DNA of 64,000 nt, taken from Clostridium neonatale. GTDB taxonomy: Bacteria > Bacillota > Clostridia > Clostridiales > Clostridiaceae. Under the pieces are notes generated by a model. It ran no database searches, had not been told where the DNA came from, and saw only the letters and a list, made by a program, of their open reading frames with translations. The stretch is taken from NCBI RefSeq assembly GCF_001458595.1, contig NZ_LN890328.1, positions 2,177,811 through 2,241,810 of the forward strand. The letters run 5' to 3'. Position numbers and translations under genes: made by a program. Below, one piece after another: positions 35,692 to 44,803 of the stretch; within the stretch, counting starts at the first letter, position 1, and each line of letters begins with the position of its first letter.

Positions 35692-36822
35692 TTATTTCCT
35701 ATCATAATGAAAATATATACACTCCTTAATTCCCATATCCTGTGCCATATTTGCTGCTTCTTTCTTTGATTGATGAGCCTTTATATTTATATATTTAATA
35801 TTGGCATTGAAATTTTCTTTATTGTTTATCAAATGTATTCCTATACTATTTTTAGGCTGCTTACTTGTAAATACAATCATATTTTCTTTATATAGCTGCA
35901 TTTCATTAAGAAGATCATATTCTAATTCCATTTGAACAGTTACATTTTCGCAAAAATAAACTTTACTATTATCTTTAAGATTTTTTACATCAAATGATTC
36001 ATCTATTATTTCTACATTCCTTTTAAGGCTTTCAAACTCTTTAATATCCATATTAGGTGATATTTTTACTAGCTCATCTACGCCTTTAAAGAACTCTTTT
36101 GTAACTACAAACTTTACATTTCTTAGTTCTTTAAGTAGTAATATGAACATCTCTGTTCCTTTTCCATATATGTGTGACAAGAATAATATATTTCCATTTT
36201 TTATCAAAGTATCTTTTATATCTATTTTCACTCTTTCTAGAATATCAAAATAAGTTTCATTTAAACAGCCACTTCCAATATCTATTATTCCTTTATTAAT
36301 AATGCTCCCTCTTAAAGCTTCAACAGGATTATCATGTGGCAGAAGCTGTGCTTCTTTATTAAAATCACCAGAATAAAACAATATTTCTTTTCCAAGCTTT
36401 ATAGCTATCCAAAGTGCACCTTGCACATGACCATTTCTTCCCCATAATATTGACATGTAATCATCAAATTTATGCCATACTAATGGTTCACATACTTCTT
36501 CTATAATTTCTGTTTGTATGCTTTTATTATTTTCTAAGTAATCTTTTATTTGTTTTTTAGTATCTTTAGTCATGAACACTTTATTTTTATATCCTAAATT
36601 ATACAGTTCATGAATTGCTCCATAATGATCTATATGGCTATGACTTAAAAATACGTAATCTAATAATTGTACTTTTTCTTTTTTTAAATCTGGAAGTTTT
36701 TTTGTACCTTTATGTATACCACAATCTAGCAAAATTCTTTTATCACCACATTTTATATAAAAGCAGTTTCTTCCATACTCATTTACTCCACCCCAAGGCT
36801 CCACTGTCATTAAACCACTCAT
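35692..36822 (-). CDS. MBL-fold metallohydrolase, beta-CASP/RNase J-like
   Basis: The 376-residue protein has metallo-beta-lactamase motifs in order: LLDCGIH, SHSHIDHYGA (HxHxDH, about residues 60-66), GHVQGALW near 133, YSGDFNKEA near 155, then LSHIYGKGTE. The C-terminal VFTSKQPKNS, KAHQSKKEA and FHYDRK resemble beta-CASP motifs of RNase J and mRNA 3'-processing nucleases, but the protein is shorter than RNase J. It starts 21 bases after the ABC permease gene, so it belongs to that operon rather than to the cas genes beyond its terminator. A role in nucleic-acid or phosphoester hydrolysis is inferred. Confidence 0.72.
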   Translation of the reverse strand: MSGLMTVEPWGGVNEYGRNCFYIKCGDKRILLDCGIHKGTKKLPDLKKEKVQLLDYVFLSHSHIDHYGAIHELYNLGYKNKVFMTKDTKKQIKDYLENNKSIQTEIIEEVCEPLVWHKFDDYMSILWGRNGHVQGALWIAIKLGKEILFYSGDFNKEAQLLPHDNPVEALRGSIINKGIIDIGSGCLNETYFDILERVKIDIKDTLIKNGNILFLSHIYGKGTEMFILLLKELRNVKFVVTKEFFKGVDELVKISPNMDIKEFESLKRNVEIIDESFDVKNLKDNSKVYFCENVTVQMELEYDLLNEMQLYKENMIVFTSKQPKNSIGIHLINNKENFNANIKYINIKAHQSKKEAANMAQDMGIKECIYFHYDRK

Positions 36823-36843
36823 ATTTTAATTTCTCCATATTTA

Positions 36844-38517
36844 TTAACTAAATTTTTCTTTTTTATTTTTATCTGAAAATACATTAACTAAAATAAGTAT
36901 TACAGTTGTAATTATTACTGAAATTAAAGCCATTGCCATTCCTTGACCTGCATCCCCCTGCTCAAATTGAGAATAAATATATGTAGATATAACCTTCATA
37001 GATGGCGGCATAACCATAAGTGCTCCTACTAATTCACGAAAAGCTATAGTAAATGTCATTGCCCATCCTGCCACTATTCCTGGTGCTATAAGAGGTACTA
37101 TTATTTTCATATAAACCTCAAATTTACTTGCTCCACAAACCTGTCCTGCACTTAATAAATTATTATCAATTTGACCTAAGCTTGATTTAACATATTGAAC
37201 TGAATAAGGTATAAAAAATACAATATATGTTATTATTATCATCCAAATTGTGTTGTATACATGCAGCTTATTCCATGATGCATTCCAAAATAATATTAAT
37301 CCAATTACCAATACTATTGCCGGAACATTGTTTGGCATTAAACTTATTACATCTATTACTTTAGATATTTTCCCTTTTTGCTTAACTACAATAATTGCTA
37401 CTATTGTTCCAATTAGTGAACATATTGTTGCTGTTAAAAGTGCTATAATTAAGCTATTTGTAAATGCACTCATTCCAGTAGAGCCTAAAGAAAGCACTGC
37501 TTTAAAATGATCTAATGTAAAGTTTCCTTTTTGAAGTCCATTTCCTCTTATTTTAATAAATGATGTTGCTATTATTGAAAAGTATGGTATTCCTACTGAT
37601 ATAAGAAGAACTATCACCATGTATGAATAACTAAAAATTCCTTTTACCAGTCCATTTTTTTTATGATTGCTTCTTATTCCTTTTCCGCCAACTGTAGCAT
37701 AAGTATATTTACTGCTAACTACATTTTGAAGATACCAAAAGGCTAAACAAGTTATTAATAGTAATGAGGCAATTGATGTTGCACTTCCAAAATCTATAGG
37801 CCACATGGAAACATATTTATGAATATCTGTTGTAACTACCCTAAATCCTATTCTGCTTCCAAATGTGGCAGGCGCTCCAAACTCTGATATAGCTTTAACA
37901 AAAACAAGCATGGCCCCCATAACATAAGCTGATATTATAAGCGGAAATGTTATTTTCATTAGTATTCTGCCACTTTTGGCCCCACTAATGGCTGCTGCTT
38001 CATTTAAGCTTTCACTTACATTTAATAAAGCATTTTTTATCATTAGATATAAGAATGGGAAAATATTAAATCCCATTACCATAACTAATCCAAATAAACT
38101 AAATAATATTTTTTCTAATTCCTGTGATACAGGCAATAATTGATATAAAAAACCATTTGGCTGCAAAAACATTATCCATCCCATTGAACCTATATAAGGT
38201 GGTGTCATAAATGGAATAAGCAGCGCAATATCAATCCATTTATGTCTTCTTAGGCTTGTTTTTGCCATTATATAGGCAGCAGGAAAAGCAATAATACTTG
38301 CAAATATTACAACATAAAAACCTAAAGTAATTGTATTTATATATGTCTTACCTAAATTGTTTTCCTTAATTACCTTTATTGGTGATAATATATCAAATCC
38401 TCCAGCTGGAAAGACACTATATAAAAACACCTGTAATATTGGCACTATTATTAAAATTGATAATGCTATGAGCATTATAATCTGTATAATCTTCTTTCCT
38501 TTAAGACACTCTTTCAT
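36844..38517 (-). CDS. Iron/AEP-type ABC transporter permease (double domain)
   Basis: The 557-residue membrane protein has about 12 hydrophobic segments and two copies of the binding-protein-dependent permease domain. Each carries an EAA-type loop: NEAAAISGAKSGRILMKITFPL near residue 167 and SAGQVCGASKFEVYMKIIVPL near 455. This fused form is typical of Fe(III) (FbpB/AfuB) and 2-aminoethylphosphonate importers. It lies between the binding protein gene (32 bases away) and the MBL-fold gene. The substrate cannot be decided from sequence alone. Confidence 0.87.
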   Translation of the reverse strand: MKECLKGKKIIQIIMLIALSILIIVPILQVFLYSVFPAGGFDILSPIKVIKENNLGKTYINTITLGFYVVIFASIIAFPAAYIMAKTSLRRHKWIDIALLIPFMTPPYIGSMGWIMFLQPNGFLYQLLPVSQELEKILFSLFGLVMVMGFNIFPFLYLMIKNALLNVSESLNEAAAISGAKSGRILMKITFPLIISAYVMGAMLVFVKAISEFGAPATFGSRIGFRVVTTDIHKYVSMWPIDFGSATSIASLLLITCLAFWYLQNVVSSKYTYATVGGKGIRSNHKKNGLVKGIFSYSYMVIVLLISVGIPYFSIIATSFIKIRGNGLQKGNFTLDHFKAVLSLGSTGMSAFTNSLIIALLTATICSLIGTIVAIIVVKQKGKISKVIDVISLMPNNVPAIVLVIGLILFWNASWNKLHVYNTIWMIIITYIVFFIPYSVQYVKSSLGQIDNNLLSAGQVCGASKFEVYMKIIVPLIAPGIVAGWAMTFTIAFRELVGALMVMPPSMKVISTYIYSQFEQGDAGQGMAMALISVIITTVILILVNVFSDKNKKEKFS

Positions 38518-38549
38518 AATCTGCTCTTACCTATTCCTCTCTTGTTTTA

Positions 38550-39581
38550 TTAATTAAATATTTGTTGGAACTTAGAAATCTTATCTTTTTCGTTTTCTCC
38601 CATAGTATTTAGATCATAGTTCAATAATTTAATATCTTCTAAATTTGCGCGAGTTTCACTTTTAATATCACTTCTACCTGGAATTATATAGGCTTCATCA
38701 ACTAACTTTTGTGCTGTATCTGATAAGAAGAAATCTACTGCCTTTTTAGCATTTTCCATGTTTGGTGCATCTTTTAATATAGAAACCGTTCTTGGATTAA
38801 CAACTGTACCGCTCTTAGGATAAATTATGTCAATAGGCTCTCCCTTTGCTTTTGATGAATATGCCATATAGTCAACTCCACCTATTACAGCTTTTTTAGC
38901 TCCAGTGATTACTGGTTCTAATGCTTCTTTATTAGCTCCTGCAACTACTGCTCCATTCCCCTTTAATCCCTCAAAGTACTTCCAACCATCTTCACCGAAG
39001 CTTTCCATATATCCTGATATTAAATCCATAGCTGAACCTGATGATGATGGATCTGGTAAGTTTAATGAATCTTTATAATCTGCGCTTAAGTAATCATTCC
39101 AATCCTGCCCTGGATTCTTAACTAAGTTAGTATTATAAACTATACCTACTGCTGAACCTGAATATCCAAAAATATGTTTGTCTGCATCCACCCAGCCATC
39201 ATAAAGTTTATCTGCATTTTTAGCATCTTCATAAGCTAATGTCCATCCATCATTTTTCATTCCTACTGCTGCTGGCCATGATGCAAGAACTACTACATCT
39301 GCAATTGGATTTGATTTTTCTGCTTCTAATTTAGCTAATATTTTACCAGTTGTTCCTTGGAATATTTCCATTTCAATTCCTGTTTCTTCTTTAAAGGCAT
39401 CTGCTATATTTTGTGCAAGTCCATCTGGTCCTGCTGTGTAAACTACAACTTTTCCTGAGTTTTTAGCTTCTTGTGCTGTACCCGCATTATCACTGCTATT
39501 ATTACTGCTTCCACCGCAGCCAATTAAGGTTCCCCCAATACTTAATGTTAATAATAAAGCTCCTATACGTTTAAATTTCAT
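38550..39581 (-). CDS. Extracellular solute-binding lipoprotein of the importer
   Basis: The 343-residue protein has a lipoprotein signal peptide ending LSIGGTLIGCGGSS (lipid-modified Cys near 22) and a low-complexity linker. The type 2 periplasmic-binding fold follows, starting KVVVYTAGPDGLAQNIADAF and containing ADVVVLASWPAA and GVDYMAYSSKAKGE. This is the Fe(III)/2-aminoethylphosphonate-binding protein group. It is membrane-anchored outside the cell, delivering ligand to the permease encoded next. SD AGGAGAATTAGTGAA. 18 bases from the ATPase gene. Confidence 0.88.
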   Translation of the reverse strand: MKFKRIGALLLTLSIGGTLIGCGGSSNNSSDNAGTAQEAKNSGKVVVYTAGPDGLAQNIADAFKEETGIEMEIFQGTTGKILAKLEAEKSNPIADVVVLASWPAAVGMKNDGWTLAYEDAKNADKLYDGWVDADKHIFGYSGSAVGIVYNTNLVKNPGQDWNDYLSADYKDSLNLPDPSSSGSAMDLISGYMESFGEDGWKYFEGLKGNGAVVAGANKEALEPVITGAKKAVIGGVDYMAYSSKAKGEPIDIIYPKSGTVVNPRTVSILKDAPNMENAKKAVDFFLSDTAQKLVDEAYIIPGRSDIKSETRANLEDIKLLNYDLNTMGENEKDKISKFQQIFN

Positions 39582-39599
39582 TTCACTAATTCTCCTTTA

Positions 39600-40568
39600 T
39601 TAATTACTTATTTTTACTATAGAATCACTGTTAAAATATAGATTTATCTTGTTTCCTATGTCTAATCTCTTATTATGATAAATTAACCATTCAGCTCCAC
39701 TTTCCAGCTTTGCAGTAATTTCATATCTTTCTCCTAAGAATGCAACATTTTTAACTATTGCTTTTAAATTCATATCTTGACCTTCATTTTTAATTGATAT
39801 ATTTTCTGGTCTTATTGCACTGTCTTCGAGCCAATTTGATTTTCCTATAAACTCCATTACTGTTTTGTTTTTTGGCTTGTTGTAAATTTCCTCTGGCGTT
39901 CCTACTTGTTGTATTTCTCCTTTGCTCATAACAATTATTCTGTCTGACATTGACATTGCCTCAAGCTGATCATGAGTTACATAAAGGCTTGTTAGCTTCA
40001 TCTGTGTAGTTAATGCACAAATTTCAATTCTCATTTTATCTCTAAGAATTGCATCTAATGCGCTTAAAGGTTCATCAAAAAGTACAATGTCTGGAGTACC
40101 TGCAATAGCTCTTGCAAAAGCGACCCTTTGTTGCTGTCCTCCTGACATTTGGCTTGGAAATCTTTCTCCCATTCCATCTAAACTTACAATACTTAATAAT
40201 TTTTCTATTTCTTCATTTATGTTATTTGTTTTCTTCCTTGTTTTAAGTGGAAATCCTATATTCTTATTTACATTCATATGTGGCCATAATGCAAAGTCTT
40301 GAAAAACCATTCCTAAATTTCTATCTTGAGTCTGTACATTTATTTTCTTCTCACTGCTGAATATACATTTATCTCCAAAATAAATCTCACCACTATCTGC
40401 ATTTTCAAGTCCAGATATGATTCTTAAAAGAGTTGTTTTTCCACATCCTGATGGGCCTAATATTGTGGTAAATTCTCCACTATTCATTTCCACATTAATA
40501 TTTTTCAATACTACAGTATCTCCAAATCTCTTATTTAAATTTTTTATTACAATTTTCAAAAAGCTCAC
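39600..40568 (-). CDS. ABC transporter ATP-binding protein (Fe/AEP/polyamine class)
   Basis: The 322-residue ATPase shows Walker A GPSGCGKTTLLR near residues 38-49, Q-loop MVFQDFALWPHM, signature MSGGQQQRVAFARAIAG, Walker B IVLFDEPLSALDA and the switch His in YVTHDQLEAM. A TOBE-like C-terminal domain (about 250-322) is present, as in FbpC/PotA proteins. It powers the importer encoded downstream. The start is uncertain: the listed GTG is close to AAGAAGAGA, and a TTG three codons on is an alternative. It is the first gene of the minus-strand operon, divergent from lysR. Confidence 0.9.
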   Translation of the reverse strand: MSFLKIVIKNLNKRFGDTVVLKNINVEMNSGEFTTILGPSGCGKTTLLRIISGLENADSGEIYFGDKCIFSSEKKINVQTQDRNLGMVFQDFALWPHMNVNKNIGFPLKTRKKTNNINEEIEKLLSIVSLDGMGERFPSQMSGGQQQRVAFARAIAGTPDIVLFDEPLSALDAILRDKMRIEICALTTQMKLTSLYVTHDQLEAMSMSDRIIVMSKGEIQQVGTPEEIYNKPKNKTVMEFIGKSNWLEDSAIRPENISIKNEGQDMNLKAIVKNVAFLGERYEITAKLESGAEWLIYHNKRLDIGNKINLYFNSDSIVKISN

Positions 40569-40682
40569 TCTCTTCTTAAAGTTTTCTTGCTAACAATTCA
40601 CATTATATTTTATTTATTTTAATTTAATATTTACTTTAAGTTAACTCACTGTTAAAGAAAATATTATAAAATATAGTTATTC

Positions 40683-40697
40683 ATAGATTTTATCTAT
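40683..40697. promoter_or_regulatory. ATAGAT-TTT-ATCTAT palindrome before lysR
   Basis: A perfect 6+3+6 inverted repeat sits 15 bases upstream of the LysR start in the 143-base divergent gap. This spacing fits a LysR-type binding site (T-N11-A style) that could repress lysR and control the importer operon. Confidence 0.5.
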
Positions 40698-40711
40698 AAC
40701 GAGGTGTGAAA

Positions 40712-41611
40712 ATGAACTTTAAGCAAGCTGAAATACTAATATGTATAAATAAATATCAAAATATAACCAAATGTGGTGAATACCTAGGAATCAAACAACC
40801 TACAGTTACTTTTCATATGAAGAATCTTGAAAATGAAATGGGAGTTGTATTATTTGAGCACAATATTGGAAAAGTTCTTTTAACAGATGCAGGCGAGGCT
40901 CTTCTTCATTATGCTGAAAAAATAGTCCTGCTTACTAAAGATGCTGAAAAATTAATGAAATCATTCAGTTTAAATGAAATGCGTACTTTTAAATTAGGTG
41001 GAAGTATGATACCTAGTAAATACATATTACCAAAATTTTTAAGTGGTTTTAAAAATAAATACCCTAACCTTCGTATTTCTTTAACCACATTGTCTGCTCC
41101 TATAATTTGTGAAATGGTCTCTAAATTTGAATTAGATTTAGGTATAGTATCAATAACAGAAGAAAAAAACTTTGATAATTTAGGATTTCATTACATAGAT
41201 ACCGATGAAATGGTGCTTGTTTATTCTCCTAAAAGCAATCTTGCACAATATTATGGTGAAATAAATTCAGAAATAATAAGCAAACAACCTTTTATTCTTC
41301 ATGATAAAAATTCAACAACAGGAACTCTTACAAATAGATGGGCTAAAGAAAATAATATTATCTTAAATCCTTATTTAGAAGCAAGTTCTACTGAAATAAT
41401 TAAAAGTATGGTTGTTAATAATGTTGGAATATCTGTACTCCCATTAATTTGCGTTGAAGAAGAAATTAAAAATAAAAAACTGCTTTATATGAACCTTTTT
41501 AATAACAGTTTTCAAAGAAATATCTATTTAGTTTATAATAAGGAACGAGTTATGCTTCCTGTCGTTAAAGAGTTTATTGATTACTTTAAATCTTCTTTTG
41601 AGTTGCCTTGA
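40712..41611 (+). CDS. LysR-family transcriptional regulator
   Basis: The 299-residue regulator has the N-terminal LysR helix-turn-helix (about 1-60: FKQAEILICINKYQNITKCG, GIKQPTVTFHMKNLENEMGV) and a substrate-binding co-inducer domain (about 85-295). The start at 40712 is chosen because GAGGTG lies five bases upstream; a GTG two codons earlier is inside that SD. It is divergently transcribed from the Fe/AEP-type importer operon, the usual arrangement for a LysR protein and its target. Co-inducer unknown. Confidence 0.9.
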   Translation: MNFKQAEILICINKYQNITKCGEYLGIKQPTVTFHMKNLENEMGVVLFEHNIGKVLLTDAGEALLHYAEKIVLLTKDAEKLMKSFSLNEMRTFKLGGSMIPSKYILPKFLSGFKNKYPNLRISLTTLSAPIICEMVSKFELDLGIVSITEEKNFDNLGFHYIDTDEMVLVYSPKSNLAQYYGEINSEIISKQPFILHDKNSTTGTLTNRWAKENNIILNPYLEASSTEIIKSMVVNNVGISVLPLICVEEEIKNKKLLYMNLFNNSFQRNIYLVYNKERVMLPVVKEFIDYFKSSFELP

Positions 41612-41651
41612 TTTCGCTATTAAACCATAAAAATAGCACCCATTAAATTTA

Positions 41652-41690
41652 AAAGAGACTATCTAAAATTAAATTTAGTATAGTCTCTTT
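41652..41690. terminator. Bidirectional terminator between lysR and the RND gene
   Basis: AAAGAGACTAT pairs with ATAGTCTCTTT around a 17-base partly self-complementary loop (CTAAAATT/AAATTTAG). It is flanked by T-rich DNA on the plus side. It separates the two convergent genes. Confidence 0.75.
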
Positions 41691-41705
41691 ACAATTTTAT
41701 AATAT

Positions 41706-44700
41706 CTATAAAGTTAATTTTGACTCTTCATCAACCTCAACCTTTGAAGATTTCCTATGAAAAATTTTATGAATTTTTCTTTTTAAATCATCAAGTATGG
41801 TGTACATAATTGGTACTACAAATAATGTTAAAAGTGTAGATGTAATCAATCCTCCAATTACTGCTTGACCCATTGGTGCACGCATTTCTGTACCTGCTCC
41901 TGTAGCTACTGCTGTAGGAACCATACCTAATATCATTGCTAAAGTAGTCATAACTATTGGTCTAATTCTTACAAGCCCTGCTTCTTTTATCGCTTCATTT
42001 CTAGGCATACCTGCTTCTATTCTCTCTTTGGCGGCATCTACAAGCAAGATACCATTTTTTGCAACGAGTCCAAAAAGCATTATTAGTCCTACCATAGCCA
42101 TCATACTTAGTTGGCTTCCGAAGGCCATTAATCCTAGTACGGCTCCAATAAATGCAAGTGGCAAAGTGAACATTATTGATATAGGATCAATAAAGCTTTC
42201 AAATTGTGCTGCCATAACCAAATATAATAATATAACTGAAAGAGCCATTGCTGTTATTAAACTTCTTAAACCATCTTGCAACATTCCATTAGTTCCTCCA
42301 AGAGATAATGCGACACCATCTGGTGCTTTACTTTGAATCATAGCCATATACTTACTTTGTGCATCACCTACAACACTACCGTTAACATTAAAAGAAAGCT
42401 GAACTTGTGCTTGCTTATTATATCTGTTCAATGATGATGAAGTTGTTCCAATGACCTTTTTAGTAACTTGGCTTAGTGGAATCTGTTGATTATTTGAACC
42501 TGAAACATAAATTTCATCGAGATTATCAAGATTGTTACGTTCATCATCTTCTAATGATATTCTCACATCATATCTATCTTCTCCACTGTCATATTTGCTT
42601 ACATCTGAACCATTAAATAATATACTTAACGTACTTGCAACATCTGAACTACTAACACCTAAATCTGCTGCTTTATCACGATCTACTACAATTTGTGCTT
42701 GTGGTGTACCTGCATTACTATTAGTAGTTACATCTCTTACGCTTGGATCTTTAGATATTTCGGCTTTCATTTCGTCTGCAAATTCTTTAAGCTTTTCTCT
42801 ATCATCACTAACAATATTAAAGGAGACATCACTTGATCCACTACCAACAGATGATGCTGCTGATACTACAACTTCAGTTCCCGGAACAGCTTTCAAATCT
42901 GTACTAAGGGTTTCAGCTAAATCTCTTGAACTGTATTCACGGTCATTTTTATCAACTAATTCAACTTTAATTGATGTGCTACTCTTAGTTACTGTAGAAT
43001 AAGTAGATACTACTTCAGGGTGCTTTTTAATTATTTCTTCAAGTTGTTTAGTCTTTTTTGATGCAACATCTAATGTTATACCAGAATCAAAATCAGCACT
43101 AACAGTTATCTGTCCTTGATCTGTTGCAGGCATCATATTAAAACCTAATAAGGCAGTAAGGCCAACGCTAGCTACAAACATAACTACAGCACCAATTAAA
43201 ACTATCAATCTATGATGAAGTGTAAAAACTAACAAATGTGAATATTTCTCAGCAAAAGTATCAAATTTATTATTAAACCATCCAAAAAACTTACCAATAA
43301 ATGTTTTATTCTCTTTTTTCTCTGACTTAAGCATCTTAGATGCCATCATAGGTACAAGAGTAAATGATACAAACAATGAAACTGCCATACTAATTACAAT
43401 TGTCAAAGAAAACTCAATAATAAATTTTCCCATTATTCCTTCTACCAAACCGATAGGTAAAAAAACTGCAATAACGGCTAAAGTCGTTGCTATTACTGCA
43501 AATCCAATTTCAGAAGTAGCTTCTGCTGCTGCCTCAAGTGGAGACTTACCCATGTGTAGATACCGTACAATATTTTCTATAACAACTATAGCATCATCTA
43601 CTAAAAGTCCTACTGCCAGTGATAATGCCATTAATGACATTGAATTTAATGAAAAGTTCATTAATTTAAGACCAATAAAAGTAGTTATAATTGAAATTGG
43701 AAGAGACATTGCACTTATAACTGTACTTTCCCATTCATTTAAGAATATGAATACAATAATAACAGCTAATATACATCCTTCTACAATAGTCTTCATAACA
43801 TCATTTACTGTATCTTCTATTGTTGTTGAGTTATCACTAACAATATCAACATGTAAGCCTTCAGGTAAAGAAGTTTTGATTTCCTCTAATGCCTTTTTAA
43901 CACCTTGAGCTACTTCAACAGTATTTGCACCTGATTGCTTAACTATATCAATACCAATTGCTGCATTACCTTGATAAAACGCATTATTACTTCTTTCTTC
44001 AAATCCATCTTCAACCTTTGCAACATCTTTTAATCTAATTTCTGTACCATTCTTTTTAGTTACTAAAATATTTTTAAAGTCTTCTATTTTTTTTATTTTA
44101 CTAGTTGTTGTAATAGTAACTTCATTATTCCCATCAATAACCTTTCCGGTTGATTGATCTATATTATCAGTTTTAATGCTATTTACAACCTGACCTGATG
44201 TAAGACCATAAGCTACTAATTTATCATTATCTAACTTTATGTGAATTTCTCTTATATCCTCACCTGATACATCTATTGATCCAACACCAGAAACTGTATA
44301 TAATTTAGGCTTTATCACATCTTCTACTAAGTCTGATATTTCCTTATTGTCATCTGAGCCATAAACAGCAATAGATACAATTGATGCTGCTGACATATCA
44401 ATCTTTGAAATAATCGGATCATTAATATCAGTAGGTAGATTTCCACGAATAGTCGAAACCTTATCTCTAACTTCTTGTGCTGCCACTTCACCATCTTTAC
44501 TTAAATCAAATTCTATGATGGTTTGCGACATTCCTTCACTTACAGTAGAAGTTATATTCTGAACTCCAGAAATCTTTTGTACTGCATCTTCTACGTTTTT
44601 TGTTACTTTTGTTTCGATTGTTTCCGGTGTTGCTCCTGGCTCTGTAACTACAACTGTAACATAAGGTAGATCAGTGTCAGGCATATCATTAAGTTCTAGT

Positions 44701-44792
44701 GAGCCGTAAGAGATAAAGCCTAGAATAGCGAGAACCATCATTATAACTGTAATAAAGACAGGTTTTTTAATACTAATATTTGCTATATTCAT
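41706..44792 (-). CDS. RND-family efflux pump (AcrB/SwrC-like)
   Basis: The 1028-residue protein has 12 hydrophobic segments in the RND pattern: TM1 ISIKKPVFITVIMMVLAILG, a large extracytoplasmic loop, and the proton-relay helix GLLVDDAIVVIENIVRYL with two Asp near residue 400. A second loop and GLVAKNGILLVDAAKERIEAG near 925 follow. RND pumps normally span two membranes; Gram-positive relatives such as SwrC of Bacillus export lipopeptides or lipids. It is 11 bases downstream of its membrane fusion partner gene. The two-component system beyond is the likely regulator. Substrate unknown. Confidence 0.93.
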   Translation of the reverse strand: MNIANISIKKPVFITVIMMVLAILGFISYGSLELNDMPDTDLPYVTVVVTEPGATPETIETKVTKNVEDAVQKISGVQNITSTVSEGMSQTIIEFDLSKDGEVAAQEVRDKVSTIRGNLPTDINDPIISKIDMSAASIVSIAVYGSDDNKEISDLVEDVIKPKLYTVSGVGSIDVSGEDIREIHIKLDNDKLVAYGLTSGQVVNSIKTDNIDQSTGKVIDGNNEVTITTTSKIKKIEDFKNILVTKKNGTEIRLKDVAKVEDGFEERSNNAFYQGNAAIGIDIVKQSGANTVEVAQGVKKALEEIKTSLPEGLHVDIVSDNSTTIEDTVNDVMKTIVEGCILAVIIVFIFLNEWESTVISAMSLPISIITTFIGLKLMNFSLNSMSLMALSLAVGLLVDDAIVVIENIVRYLHMGKSPLEAAAEATSEIGFAVIATTLAVIAVFLPIGLVEGIMGKFIIEFSLTIVISMAVSLFVSFTLVPMMASKMLKSEKKENKTFIGKFFGWFNNKFDTFAEKYSHLLVFTLHHRLIVLIGAVVMFVASVGLTALLGFNMMPATDQGQITVSADFDSGITLDVASKKTKQLEEIIKKHPEVVSTYSTVTKSSTSIKVELVDKNDREYSSRDLAETLSTDLKAVPGTEVVVSAASSVGSGSSDVSFNIVSDDREKLKEFADEMKAEISKDPSVRDVTTNSNAGTPQAQIVVDRDKAADLGVSSSDVASTLSILFNGSDVSKYDSGEDRYDVRISLEDDERNNLDNLDEIYVSGSNNQQIPLSQVTKKVIGTTSSSLNRYNKQAQVQLSFNVNGSVVGDAQSKYMAMIQSKAPDGVALSLGGTNGMLQDGLRSLITAMALSVILLYLVMAAQFESFIDPISIMFTLPLAFIGAVLGLMAFGSQLSMMAMVGLIMLFGLVAKNGILLVDAAKERIEAGMPRNEAIKEAGLVRIRPIVMTTLAMILGMVPTAVATGAGTEMRAPMGQAVIGGLITSTLLTLFVVPIMYTILDDLKRKIHKIFHRKSSKVEVDEESKLTL

Positions 44793-44803
44793 GTTTTATC
44801 CTC

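Noticed and set aside
35692..36822. MBL-fold gene as a CRISPR accessory
   Set aside because: It is separated from the cas operon by its own strong terminator, a leader and a second terminator, and it is tightly linked to the ABC importer genes.
42028..43908. Several plus-strand ORFs of 100-156 codons
   Set aside because: All lie antisense to the RND pump gene and are frame shadows of a clearly conserved protein.
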